In this document: positions 7,125-14,679 of the stretch, in pieces
Position numbering within the stretch: the first letter of the stretch is position 1
Layout of the letters: each line of letters opens with the position of its first letter
Assembly: GCA_030592465.1 (NCBI GenBank)
Contig: JAUVJB010000048.1
Location: forward strand, 1-14,679
DNA from: Bacteroidota bacterium
Lineage (GTDB): Bacteria > Bacteroidota > Bacteroidia > Bacteroidales > B39-G9
DNA: 14,679 nt
Direction: 5' to 3'
The notes under the pieces: model-generated
What the model was told of the DNA's origin: nothing
Database searches by the model: none
Seen by the model: the letters and a program-made list of their open reading frames with translations, nothing else
Made by a program: the position numbers and the translations under genes

Positions 7125-10100
7125 TTATTCATCTTCTTCGCCTTCAAATTTTACAATAAATCTTTTTAAGAAATCTTTTCTTTTCCTTTCATTAGATAAG
7201 AAATACATATATGCAGGTTCATATTTTTTAACTTTAAGTTTACGTTTTGAGACTTTTGTATCTTTAATAATTGTATTATATTCCGAATTTGTTGATATGC
7301 TCTGCATTAAACCCCTTTGATAATAGAAGAAGAACCAGTTTCCTTTACCAATTTCGAGATACATAACAAAAACATCGCTGCTACGCTTTTTAATAATTTC
7401 AATATTACCATTTACAAAACGATTAATTTGAGTATTCATAATATTACTAATACCTATTTTGCCGACTGAGCGATATGATTGAGTTTCACTATTCCATTTA
7501 AAGTTAACATCTGTTAAAACTATTGTATGCTGAAGTTTTTTCGGAAAATTTTTAATTATACCAAACATACTCATCTCTTTTAAAAAATCATTAGCTTTTT
7601 TTTCGCCTAATATTCGTGTAATACCTTTAGTATAAGTTTTCCTTTTTATGTTAACTGAAGTTAACGAACCATCAATTTTAATTGTGTCAGCCAAAATTTC
7701 GAGGCATTTATCTGGGAAATAAAAATCAATAGTCATCATGGCATCAACAGTAATATTATTATTTGGAAGGTTATGTATAATGCTGCCATAAGTATTAATT
7801 TTAACTTGTCCCAAATCAACACCAAGATTAATCTTACCATCAGCATACATATTACAATAATTTTTCTGTAAACTTAACATATCATCCGGCAAGTCATTCT
7901 CTATAAGTTTTTCTAAACTTGATATTTTATACTTGTTTGTACTTTTATCAAAAAACAAATAACCGGAAGCCGAACAAACCGGAATATCACTATAATTTTT
8001 ACGTTTTGATAAGAATGTTGAATAAATGTGTGTTGAATCCTTAGTCAACATCATTCCTGAATATAGTTTATTATCATTTATATCATAAGCTTGCTCATCA
8101 ATAGGAATATATATCTGTTTTGGATTTATCTCTGCTGAAAATTTTACCCAATTCTTATCAATCTGTTTACAATTATGAGTCATTTTTGCAGAACCGGTAA
8201 ATGTTAAAAATTGTTTGTTTGCATACAATTTCACACCACCTTTGTATAAAAAGGCAGGACTAAAACTAAAATCTTGTATTTGTATTATTTTACCCGTGGC
8301 AAAAGTTTGTCCGGAAGTATCAACTGCAATCAAATTAAAATTAATAACATGCTTTCTCCCGCCGGCTTCTAAATAATCGTAATCACCCGAAGCATTATAA
8401 TTTTTTCTTCCAAGAATATTTATGTTTGAGTTATAGAAATTATGATAACGAGTAGTATTATTTGCAATGATTTCAGCTTTAAGCAAGGTCTTTATTTTTG
8501 CGTTCTTTTGTATAGTAACATCACCATCACCCGGATAAATTGTAGCATCAGCGACTTCAATGTATTTAACATCATGAGTATAAATGATATTTTTGTTTAA
8601 ATCGAAATTTGAAGTAGGTGAAATAAAATTTAAAGAATCTTGTTTTGGGTTAACTGACAAAAATAATGAGCCGTGAGGTGTTTCTGTTTTTTGTTCTATT
8701 GGCACAAGCTTAAGTTTACCTCTTTCAATAACCTGCACTTGAGTGTTAGTAGCCATATCAATTTGCTGTTTATCAATATACCATAAAAAATCATCAATAT
8801 ATGAAACAAATTGATTTTGCGGGAATTTAACAAAAGCAACTGCGTTGATAGGCTTAAACTTGCCTGTTCGACTAACAAAATCAATATGAGTTTGAACATT
8901 ATCAGAATTAAATGTAAATTGCTTTAAGTCAGAAGTCTTAACATCAAATTTAGCTGTATCAGCATCAAAATACTCATCTTTATAATAAAATAAATTTGAC
9001 TGTAAGACTGCATTTTTAATATTCATATTACCTTTTCCTGTTAAGCCGAAAGGCTGATATTTTAATGTTCCGGCTAAATCAGTTTGATTATCAAACATCA
9101 CAAAAGGGTGTTTTTTGCTTTTTGCAATTACCACGTCTTTGTATGGTTCCCAATGAATATATGCACTATCGGAATTCACCGTAGGGTATTTAACCCCTGA
9201 AATTTGTTTTTTAATATTAAATATCTCTGAATTGGTATTCATTGAATCAAGATAAAAAATAAAATCTTTTGATATAGTAGTTGATGTTAAATAATTAATT
9301 GTTCCTCCTCCTCTTAAACCATGGTTACTTAAAAAAATGTCATTAAAATAATGTCCTTTACTTTTAAATATCGGGAAGCCCTCATCAGGCGTAGAATGAT
9401 GAAATCCTAAAGAATTATCGGCTTGTAACACAAGTTTTTCTTTAAATGGCGGAAATATGCCACCCGAGTATAAAGTACCTTTATATTCCATGCCTTCAAC
9501 AGAAAAATTATTAAGACTATCAATAGTATATGGTTCTACTTCAAAATAAAATTTATCTCGCTTATATTTTCCTTGTTGAATTGATTTCTTATCATAAAAT
9601 ACATAAGAAGTATCCATACTTGTAAAAATTGGAAATTTCGGATAATGTTTGTTCCCCGATTTATTATTAGTGCTGTCAATTAATATATCACCTGTAACAT
9701 CCTCAATAACAGATTGTACATTTTTCAATTTCATTCTACCCCAATTATCTAATTCATCTTTTACTTTAATACGCAATGAATCAACTTGATTAAGCTCAAC
9801 CTTAAAACTATCGTAATTAAATGTAAAATTTTGACCAAAAAAAGTAAAAAACCCAGCAGTAACTACGCCTGAGAAATCAAAATTTCGGTTTCGTTTTAAA
9901 ATAATTTGAGCTTGTTTGGGATAAAAAACCACGTTTTGCGAATCACTAACTAAAATTTGAGGGACACCGTGTATCTGTAAATCAAAATTTTTTAAACTTA
10001 AAGTTGCATTATTAAGAGGTGCTCTTGTTGTTGAATTAAAATCAATAATATCATAATCTTTATCACCAACTATAGCATCAAGGTAATCATATAATCTTTG

Positions 10101-11669
10101 TTTTATTTGGGCTATTTGTGTATTTATATCATAATCGACAATACCTGTAAACGATAATTCTATAAGTAATTTACGAATTTGTGGAAGAGATAGTCGTAAA
10201 AAAGAAGCGAATTCTTCTGCAGTAAATACTTCTGTTTTATATTTTTTTGCAAAACGCCGTAAAGCAACATAGGGATGTATTTTATTCATTGCTTGTAATT
10301 TTTCATATTGTGCCGGACTGAAATAATTTGCAGACTCAAATCTTGCCTTATTATAATTTGTACCTTTTAACATAGTGATATCAATCTTTGGGTCATCAAT
10401 TTTCCACGACAACAACTCAAAATCCATATCAATTTTATGAAATGTGTCAAAATATGGGCTTCTCGCCATAGTAGAAGGGTCATCATTTCTAATGAGATTT
10501 ACTTCTCTGTTATCTACATAATATCTAAATAGTAAGCCGGGATGATAAATTGAATCTGTATCTAAATATAAGCTCACTGAAGTATTTAGACCGGTAATAT
10601 ATTTTTTTTTGAAAACATAATATTTTGAAGCAGCTTTTAAAAATAAAATATTCTCTAAATGCGATATACTGTCTTTTTCAACTTTAACTTTACGAAAAAT
10701 ATATAAATAAGCTCTTTGATTCTTTGTGCCTGAGCCTATAAATTTTGGGCCTTGCATAGAAAATCCGCCTCTATAATTGATATTTTCATAGATATTATCA
10801 ATTTTAAATCTTTTACTATAAGAATCGAAGCGAGGAAACTTAGACTTATCCGGCGATGTAATAACAGTTACTTTATCTTCTAATTTTCCTTTTAAAGGAT
10901 AATCAAAATAGTTTTTATTAATAAAAACAACAGAATCTGCATAATACTTTGAAGTCTTCATATTAATTTTATAATTACTTAATTTAGCATAAACAGAATC
11001 TTTGCTCAAGCCGGCACGTTCCCATAACACTTGCCCATTTGTTCCTTCCCATCTAACATTAATTGGATCAAAAATACCTTCTGTATTATGAATCTTTATA
11101 CTGTCTTTTGATGCGTAACAAGTTAAATCAATATCTTTAAAAATTATTTTAATGGTTTTGTCAAACTTAAAATAAAAATTATCGGTATTTGATTTCCATT
11201 TTGTCGAAGAAGATTGATATATAGTGTTATTACTTAACAAATTAAGTGTACTTCTAAGATAAGAATTTACTTTAGACAGATAAATTTTGTTCTTTTTTAA
11301 CATATATTTAAAGCCTCTCTCCCACTCATAATAATTATTAGTATCAAGAGAACTTTCGGCAAAAGCCATTAAACAATGAAGATAATTGTTAAACTCAGGG
11401 AAATTTCTTGCTCTTTTCTTTAAAAAAAGATTAGATATTTTATAAATATTTTGTTTCCTGTTTTCCGGAATTTTTGTTTTCCATATAATTGTAAACTTTT
11501 CAATAAGTTCTTTTACTTCCTTTTTCTTATCGTTTTTTTGCATGAATTTGTTTAATTCTTCAAGATAAATTGCAGTGTCAGGAGTGAATTTTTTTAGTCG
11601 TTGAGCATAATTTGTAAATGAAATGGTATAAAAAAATATAAACAAAAGCGTTATCTTAAAATATTTCAT
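7125..11669 (-). CDS. Giant exported protein of unknown function (1514 residues)
   Basis: I recognise this only as a type of large conserved exported protein seen in Bacteroidota, without a known role. A signal peptide covers about 1-22 (KYFKITLLFIFFYTISF, then TNYAQ). There is no lipobox, other membrane helix or type IX secretion C-terminal domain, so it is periplasmic or surface-facing. Residues about 30-150 are helical and charged. From about 165 the protein is mostly short beta-type segments with polar and aromatic residues, interrupted by a helical segment at 464-540 that reads like a winged helix (VFTAEEFASFLRLSLPQIRK...GIVDYD). The long beta-rich part continues to about 1380, with phrases such as HIDFVSRTGKF (about 930) and YIDDFLWYID (about 960). 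A compact domain near 1385-1460 (KWNSETQSY...GNWFFFYYQRG) and a basic then acidic tail (EGEEDE) end it. A beta-solenoid or AsmA/OstA-like scaffold is possible but unproven. It lies 280 bp downstream of tpiA on the same strand, with a repeat between. Confidence 0.85.
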   Translation of the reverse strand: MKYFKITLLFIFFYTISFTNYAQRLKKFTPDTAIYLEELNKFMQKNDKKKEVKELIEKFTIIWKTKIPENRKQNIYKISNLFLKKRARNFPEFNNYLHCLMAFAESSLDTNNYYEWERGFKYMLKKNKIYLSKVNSYLRSTLNLLSNNTIYQSSSTKWKSNTDNFYFKFDKTIKIIFKDIDLTCYASKDSIKIHNTEGIFDPINVRWEGTNGQVLWERAGLSKDSVYAKLSNYKINMKTSKYYADSVVFINKNYFDYPLKGKLEDKVTVITSPDKSKFPRFDSYSKRFKIDNIYENINYRGGFSMQGPKFIGSGTKNQRAYLYIFRKVKVEKDSISHLENILFLKAASKYYVFKKKYITGLNTSVSLYLDTDSIYHPGLLFRYYVDNREVNLIRNDDPSTMARSPYFDTFHKIDMDFELLSWKIDDPKIDITMLKGTNYNKARFESANYFSPAQYEKLQAMNKIHPYVALRRFAKKYKTEVFTAEEFASFLRLSLPQIRKLLIELSFTGIVDYDINTQIAQIKQRLYDYLDAIVGDKDYDIIDFNSTTRAPLNNATLSLKNFDLQIHGVPQILVSDSQNVVFYPKQAQIILKRNRNFDFSGVVTAGFFTFFGQNFTFNYDSFKVELNQVDSLRIKVKDELDNWGRMKLKNVQSVIEDVTGDILIDSTNNKSGNKHYPKFPIFTSMDTSYVFYDKKSIQQGKYKRDKFYFEVEPYTIDSLNNFSVEGMEYKGTLYSGGIFPPFKEKLVLQADNSLGFHHSTPDEGFPIFKSKGHYFNDIFLSNHGLRGGGTINYLTSTTISKDFIFYLDSMNTNSEIFNIKKQISGVKYPTVNSDSAYIHWEPYKDVVIAKSKKHPFVMFDNQTDLAGTLKYQPFGLTGKGNMNIKNAVLQSNLFYYKDEYFDADTAKFDVKTSDLKQFTFNSDNVQTHIDFVSRTGKFKPINAVAFVKFPQNQFVSYIDDFLWYIDKQQIDMATNTQVQVIERGKLKLVPIEQKTETPHGSLFLSVNPKQDSLNFISPTSNFDLNKNIIYTHDVKYIEVADATIYPGDGDVTIQKNAKIKTLLKAEIIANNTTRYHNFYNSNINILGRKNYNASGDYDYLEAGGRKHVINFNLIAVDTSGQTFATGKIIQIQDFSFSPAFLYKGGVKLYANKQFLTFTGSAKMTHNCKQIDKNWVKFSAEINPKQIYIPIDEQAYDINDNKLYSGMMLTKDSTHIYSTFLSKRKNYSDIPVCSASGYLFFDKSTNKYKISSLEKLIENDLPDDMLSLQKNYCNMYADGKINLGVDLGQVKINTYGSIIHNLPNNNITVDAMMTIDFYFPDKCLEILADTIKIDGSLTSVNIKRKTYTKGITRILGEKKANDFLKEMSMFGIIKNFPKKLQHTIVLTDVNFKWNSETQSYRSVGKIGISNIMNTQINRFVNGNIEIIKKRSSDVFVMYLEIGKGNWFFFYYQRGLMQSISTNSEYNTIIKDTKVSKRKLKVKKYEPAYMYFLSNERKRKDFLKRFIVKFEGEEDE

Positions 11670-11718
11670 ATGTGAGATTAGTTTATAAAGTTGAAAATTT
11701 ATAAAGTGTTAACCATTT

Positions 11719-11862
11719 ATGAGTCCACTGTGAAAACTATCCGCCAGCTGGCGGATTAGCCGATTAGCGGTTTTGTAATAGACTGATGTACAGGTTTATA
11801 ACTTCTGATCCTTCCGTCAGTTGACGGATTAACCGCTTATCGGTTTTTCGAAGTGGACTCAT
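11719..11862. repeat. Palindromic repeat, left copy flanking tpiA
   Basis: The terminal arms ATGAGTCCACT (11719-11729) and AGTGGACTCAT (11852-11862) are perfect inverted repeats. Inside are an 18-bp perfect palindrome centred on CCAGCTGG (11739-11756), a near-perfect 16-bp palindrome TCCGTCAG/TTGACGGA (11813-11828) and two CCG...CGG mini-hairpins, each followed by a T-run (11760-11774 and 11832-11847). It matches the element at 12830-12925 in inverted orientation but carries 27 extra bases after the first palindrome. It sits downstream of tpiA and upstream of the giant gene. Confidence 0.85.
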
Positions 11863-11892
11863 TTATCAATATATTTTTCCGGAGAACTGCAA

Positions 11893-11923
11893 AATAGAGA
11901 ATCTTGTAAAAATATTCTCTATT
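11893..11923 (-). terminator. Hairpin downstream of tpiA, possible terminator
   Basis: AATAGAGAAT (11893-11902) and ATTCTCTATT (11914-11923) form a perfect 10-bp stem with an 11-base loop, 26 bases past the tpiA stop codon. Read on the minus strand the stem runs into a short T-run (TTTT, then GC). The stem is AT-rich, so termination strength is doubtful. Confidence 0.45.
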
Positions 11924-11949
11924 CAAAAGTTTTTAATACCAAATAAATT

Positions 11950-12711
11950 TTATTTAAAAGAATTAACAATATCAATAAAATCTTCCGCTTTAAGCGCAGC
12001 TCCGCCAATTAGACCTCCATCAACATCGGGATTTACAAAAAGTTGTTTTGCATTTGCCGGTTTACAGCTGCCACCATACAAAATTGTTGTTTCTTGAGCA
12101 ATGTCATTTCCAAATTTTTCAGAAATTAGGCTACGAATAAATTTATGAATTTCCTGAGCTTGTTCGGGTGTAGCTGTTTTCCCTGTACCAATAGCCCAAA
12201 TAGGTTCATAAGCAAGAATGATACTATCAAAATCTTCTTTTATAAGTGTAAAAACAGTTTCGGTAAGTTGTTTTTTTATTACTTCAAAATGTTTATTTGC
12301 TTCGCGTTGTTCTAAATTTTCACCACAACAGAAAATAATTTTTAAATTATTATCTAAAGCTAATTTAATTTTTTTATTAAGTATATCATTATCTTCTTGG
12401 TAATATGCCCTGCGTTCAGAATGTCCAATAATAACATAATCGACACCGGCTGACCAAAGCATCTCTGCTGACACTTCACCGGTAAAAGCTCCTTGCTGTT
12501 CAGAAGCACAATTCTGAGAAGATAATGAAACATGCTCTCTGTCAATTACTTTACCTACCTCTGTTAAATGAATAAAAGGTGGTGCTATTATTATATCTAC
12601 ATCATTATCAGCTTTTTCAACTGCTAATTTATTAATCTCAATTGCAAGATCAATGCCTTCTTGCAAAGTTTTATTCATCTTCCAATTTCCTGCTACAATT
12701 TTTTTTCTCAT
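11950..12711 (-). CDS. tpiA: Triose-phosphate isomerase
   Basis: This cytoplasmic glycolytic and gluconeogenic enzyme interconverts dihydroxyacetone phosphate and glyceraldehyde 3-phosphate. The 253-residue protein is full length for the family and carries every hallmark. These are the substrate-binding GNWKMN (N9, K11), the electrophile H97 in GHSERR (96-101), the catalytic base E169 in AYEPIWAIGTGKTA with the mobile loop 6 (about 170-180), YGGS (212-215) and the phosphate-binding DGGLIGGAAL (231-240). It is probably a single-gene transcription unit: a TAnnTTTG box lies upstream, a hairpin lies downstream, and copies of one palindromic repeat lie on both sides. There are no glycolytic neighbours. 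Identification is secure. Confidence 0.98.
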   Translation of the reverse strand: MRKKIVAGNWKMNKTLQEGIDLAIEINKLAVEKADNDVDIIIAPPFIHLTEVGKVIDREHVSLSSQNCASEQQGAFTGEVSAEMLWSAGVDYVIIGHSERRAYYQEDNDILNKKIKLALDNNLKIIFCCGENLEQREANKHFEVIKKQLTETVFTLIKEDFDSIILAYEPIWAIGTGKTATPEQAQEIHKFIRSLISEKFGNDIAQETTILYGGSCKPANAKQLFVNPDVDGGLIGGAALKAEDFIDIVNSFK

Positions 12712-12756
12712 TTTATTATAATTTAAAAAAACATAAATAATTAAAATTTAAAGTTA

Positions 12757-12764
12757 CAAACTTA
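12757..12764 (-). promoter_or_regulatory. -7 promoter box of tpiA
   Basis: TAAGTTTG on the minus strand fits TAnnTTTG and would give a leader of about 40 AT-rich bases before the tpiA ATG at 12711. No convincing -33 TTTG is seen at the expected distance. Confidence 0.45.
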
Positions 12765-12829
12765 ATTTAATTATAAGAAATGAAGTATTAAAATATTATT
12801 AACAATTTTTAAACTTGTTGATTTAATAT

Positions 12830-12925
12830 GTGAGTCCGCTCCGAAAAGCCGATAAGCGATTACTCCGTCAGCTGACGGAAGACTAAAAGTTATAAACCTG
12901 CACATCAGTCCGCCAGCTGGCGGAC
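12830..12925. repeat. Palindromic repeat, right copy flanking tpiA (inverted relative to left copy)
   Basis: Reverse-complemented, this segment aligns along its length with 11739-11861. Its core 12887-12907 matches 11784-11804 at 20 of 21 bases. It keeps two perfect palindromes: 16 bp at 12864-12879 (TCCGTCAG/CTGACGGA) and 18 bp at 12908-12925. It lacks the 27-base insertion and the terminal arm next to the 18-bp palindrome that the left copy has. The outer base pair of the 18-bp palindrome is A-T in the left copy and G-C here, a change that preserves pairing. Confidence 0.85.
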
Positions 12926-12991
12926 GTTGAAAAGTTTTTTCGCTTTGAGCGAAATCCCCCGTATAAATTAAAGAACCATATACCTTTTGTC

Positions 12992-13075
12992 TCAGCCTTA
13001 CAGGCTGATGTGATATTTTCCGTCATATTTCTTGGGGCGATGCCCCAAGTTATTGTTGTTTAAGCCTTTCAGACT
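12992..13075. repeat. REP-like hairpin cluster
   Basis: Two perfect hairpins sit close together: TCAGCC TTACA GGCTGA (12992-13008) and CTTGGGGC GAT GCCCCAAG (13031-13049). They are followed by TTATTGTTGTTTAAGCCTTTCAGAC. This layout, a GGGGCGATGCCCC hairpin with GCCTTTCAGGC-type and CAGCCTTACAGGCTG arms, matches a dispersed non-coding repeat I have seen in Bacteroidota genomes. A decayed second copy of the TATTGTTTAAG...CTTT part begins at 13200. No REP-associated (RAYT) transposase is in the window. Confidence 0.6.
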
Positions 13076-13135
13076 ATTTCTACAAAAAAAACTTTAATTA
13101 AACAAACAACTTAATTTTATGTAAATGCCGACCGA

Positions 13136-13185
13136 CAAACAATCTCAATTTATGAGTTTGAGAAATAAATTGAGTTTATTGTTTG
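13136..13185. repeat. Imperfect hairpin upstream of kdsC-like gene
   Basis: CAAACAAT and CTCAATTTA (13136-13152) pair with TAAATTGAG and ATTGTTTG (13166-13174, 13178-13185), leaving a three-base TTT bulge and a 13-base loop. There are 17 paired positions in total. Its role is unknown; it is too far from either gene to be an obvious terminator. Confidence 0.6.
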
Positions 13186-13501
13186 CGATTCAGTGTTACT
13201 ATTGTTTAAGTCTTTTGGGCTGATTGAAACATTGATTTTTAAATTAATATTACAGGAACTAACAAAAAAATCCCCAACTTTTGAACTTGATCCCAAGTAA
13301 CTCATTATATATACAGACCCGTGTTTATTTACTTTTGCTCTTTTTAATATTGAGAGAAATGACATATCTTAATGATACGTATTTTTGAAACACATAAAAT
13401 ATTTTATCGAACAACAATAAAAAAATATTTATCTTTAGTTAACAATATTTTTATTTTAGAATAAAATTTAGTTAATTCACAAAAAAAATATAAAAGAGAA
13501 T

Positions 13502-14023
13502 ATGAGTAATTTTAAAGAAAATTTAAGAAAAGTTGATGCTTTCGTATTTGATTTCGATGGTGTATTTACCGATGGTAGTTTATATATTTTCCCTGAAGGC
13601 GAACAAGTTCGTTCAATGAATATTAAAGATGGTTATGCTGTTCAATATGCAATTAAAAAAGGTTTTCCTATTGCAATAATATCAGGCGCAAGCTGTGGTT
13701 TTGTTATTCCGCGGTTTAAAGGTCTTGGCGTTAATGATATTTATTTGCGTTCACGAAATAAGATGAATGATTTAAACGATTTTATTGCGAAAAATAATGT
13801 TAAGCCTGATAATATTTTATATATGGGCGATGATTTACCTGACTATGAAGTAATGAAACATGTTGGTGTAGCTACTTGCCCTGCTGATGCAGCTATAGAA
13901 ATTAAATCAATATCAAAATATATCTCAAATTATGAAGGGGGCAAAGGTTGTGTGCGTGATGTGATTGAGCAAGTATTAAGAGCTCAAAAAAAATGGGCTG
14001 ATGTTGATGCTTTTCATTGGTAA
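13502..14023 (+). CDS. kdsC: KdsC-type HAD phosphatase (3-deoxy-D-manno-octulosonate 8-phosphate phosphatase)
   Basis: This cytoplasmic HAD-superfamily enzyme most likely removes the phosphate from Kdo-8-phosphate to give Kdo, an inner-core sugar of lipopolysaccharide. The 173-residue protein has the usual short, capless KdsC form that works as a tetramer. Motif I is DFDGVFTDG (nucleophile D17, acid D19), motif II is IISGAS (S61), a lysine near 87 (RNKMND) is the likely motif III, and motif IV is MGDDLPD (D110, D111, D114). The C-terminal GGKGCVRDVIE (146-156) is the family signature that reaches the neighbouring subunit. ATG 13502 is the start because the protein aligns with the family N-terminus there. 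The next gene begins 18 bases after its stop, so the two are probably one operon. KdsC-like proteins with other sugar-phosphate substrates exist, so Kdo-8-P specificity is likely rather than proven. Confidence 0.88.
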   Translation: MSNFKENLRKVDAFVFDFDGVFTDGSLYIFPEGEQVRSMNIKDGYAVQYAIKKGFPIAIISGASCGFVIPRFKGLGVNDIYLRSRNKMNDLNDFIAKNNVKPDNILYMGDDLPDYEVMKHVGVATCPADAAIEIKSISKYISNYEGGKGCVRDVIEQVLRAQKKWADVDAFHW

Positions 14024-14041
14024 TTAATAAATTATATTGAT

Positions 14042-14679
14042 ATGTTTAAATATTTAAGATTAATCAGATTACCTAATTTACTAATTATTGCATTAGTTAT
14101 GTGTTTAATGAGGTGGTGCATCATTCAACCCTTATTGCAATTAAAATATGGAACAATATTAGGATATGATTTCACTCTTCAGTTTAGTGATTTTAACTTT
14201 CTTTTACTTGTAATATCAACAATTTTTCTTGCTGCCGCAGGATATGTGATTAATGATTACTTCGACCGTCGAATTGATTTGATTAATCGTCCCGACCGTG
14301 TTGTTGTTGGTAAATCAATTGACCGTCGCTATGCAATGGCACTTCATACTGTTTTTAATTTTATTGCTGTTGCAATTGGTGTTTATCTATCTGTTAAAAC
14401 TCATATTTATATTATTGCTATTGAATATTTGGTTATTACCGGTCTTTTTTGGTATTATTCTACAACTTACAAACGACAATTTTTAGTTGGAAACCTACTC
14501 GTTGCTTTAATGACAGCCCTTATCCCTTTGCAAGTTATTATTTTCGAAATAGTTTTATTAAATCGTAATTATGCCGATATTTTGCAATTATATAATACTA
14601 ATTTTTATTTGATTTTTATATGGGTTTTATGTTTTGCGTTTTTTGCTTTTCTCACAAACTTAATACGCGAAATTGTAAA
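14042..14679 (+). CDS. UbiA-family prenyltransferase, incomplete at right edge
   Basis: This integral-membrane enzyme transfers a polyprenyl chain from a diphosphate donor to an acceptor. The first 212 codons are present and no stop is reached. The first Asp-rich motif is NDYFDRRID (N71, D72, D75, D79), followed by RPDR (83-86), typical of the superfamily. Several hydrophobic helices follow (about 10-30, 52-70, 101-118, 122-138, 149-172, 187-206). The window ends within LTNLIREIV, which normally leads straight into the second Asp-rich motif, so the catalytic half is split by the edge. In Bacteroidota, homologues beside a KdsC-like gene are usually annotated as geranylgeranylglycerol-phosphate geranylgeranyltransferase, but related members serve menaquinone or heme, so the acceptor is open. 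It lies 18 bases after the kdsC-like stop, probably in the same operon. I would expect a Maf-like gene next. Confidence 0.88.
   Translation, partial: MFKYLRLIRLPNLLIIALVMCLMRWCIIQPLLQLKYGTILGYDFTLQFSDFNFLLLVISTIFLAAAGYVINDYFDRRIDLINRPDRVVVGKSIDRRYAMALHTVFNFIAVAIGVYLSVKTHIYIIAIEYLVITGLFWYYSTTYKRQFLVGNLLVALMTALIPLQVIIFEIVLLNRNYADILQLYNTNFYLIFIWVLCFAFFAFLTNLIREIV

Larger units (their letters stand above)
12712..13501. other. Divergent, repeat-filled intergenic region between tpiA and kdsC-like gene
   Basis: This 790-bp region separates the leftward tpiA promoter from the rightward kdsC-like gene. From left to right it holds the tpiA promoter box, the right copy of the tpiA-flanking repeat (12830-12925), a small hairpin (12938-12954, TTTCGCT/AGCGAAA), a hairpin repeat cluster (12992-13075), a long imperfect hairpin (13136-13185), a degraded second copy of part of the cluster (13200-13223) and an AT-rich leader. 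A 71-codon minus-strand frame (13150-13365) ends within these repeats and is not believable. A possible kdsC -7 box TATCTTTA (13430-13437) lacks the final G. Confidence 0.75.

Noticed and set aside
12938..12954. A rho-independent terminator
   Set aside because: The stem is followed by TCCCCC in one direction and by an A-run in the other, and no gene ends nearby.
13150..13365. A 71-codon minus-strand open frame in the repeat-rich divergent region
   Set aside because: Its C-terminal third is read from repeat and hairpin sequence (13150-13223), it has no recognisable product, and no promoter or ribosome site supports it.
1..14679. CRISPR arrays, tRNA or rRNA genes, intact insertion sequences
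   Set aside because: No regularly spaced direct repeats, cloverleaf-like sequence or transposase frame was found by reading; the repeats present are hairpin-type and dispersed.

Overview
The window is AT-rich DNA that most likely comes from a member of the Bacteroidota, probably Bacteroidales-like or an environmental relative. Four observations point there: a SusA/neopullulanase-type periplasmic amylase, TAnnTTTG -7 promoter boxes, a KdsC-type HAD phosphatase directly followed by a UbiA-family prenyltransferase, and a very large exported protein of a type I associate with this phylum. This is inferred from gene content only; there is no rRNA or other phylogenetic marker.

Layout. 62-931 (+) encodes a cysteine-rich protein with two tandem copies of a double zinc-ribbon unit. 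The first 37 bases of the window are an exact reverse complement of part of this gene, so the left edge is rearranged or chimeric. A short outer-membrane-like C-terminal remnant (988-1098, -) precedes a SusA-like GH13 enzyme (1107-2978, -). Next comes a DNA-modification block, all on the minus strand: a beta-class DNA methyltransferase (3146-3934) with its own leaderless-looking promoter, a structured spacer, then a gamma-class adenine methyltransferase (4119-5696) fused stop-to-start to an AccI-like restriction endonuclease (5697-6791). The last two form a compact type II restriction-modification pair. The lone methyltransferase may be an accessory or an independent solitary enzyme.

6792-7124 has no convincing gene and holds a 109-bp palindromic dispersed repeat. 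7125-11669 (-) encodes a 1514-residue exported protein of unknown function, rich in predicted beta structure, with an embedded winged-helix-like segment. tpiA (11950-12711, -) follows, flanked on both sides by inverted copies of one palindromic repeat. The 790-bp divergent region 12712-13501 is filled with repeat hairpins. Rightward genes kdsC-like (13502-14023) and UbiA-like (14042 to the right edge, incomplete) look like one operon for envelope or lipid precursors.

How the genes relate: the restriction endonuclease and adenine methyltransferase are one functional unit and look like an insertion between housekeeping or envelope genes. The amylase, the giant exported protein, KdsC and UbiA all act in or on the envelope but are not obviously one pathway. 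I see no tRNA, rRNA, CRISPR array or intact transposase. The best candidates for something undescribed are the giant exported protein, the repeat pair around tpiA and the tandem double zinc-ribbon protein.
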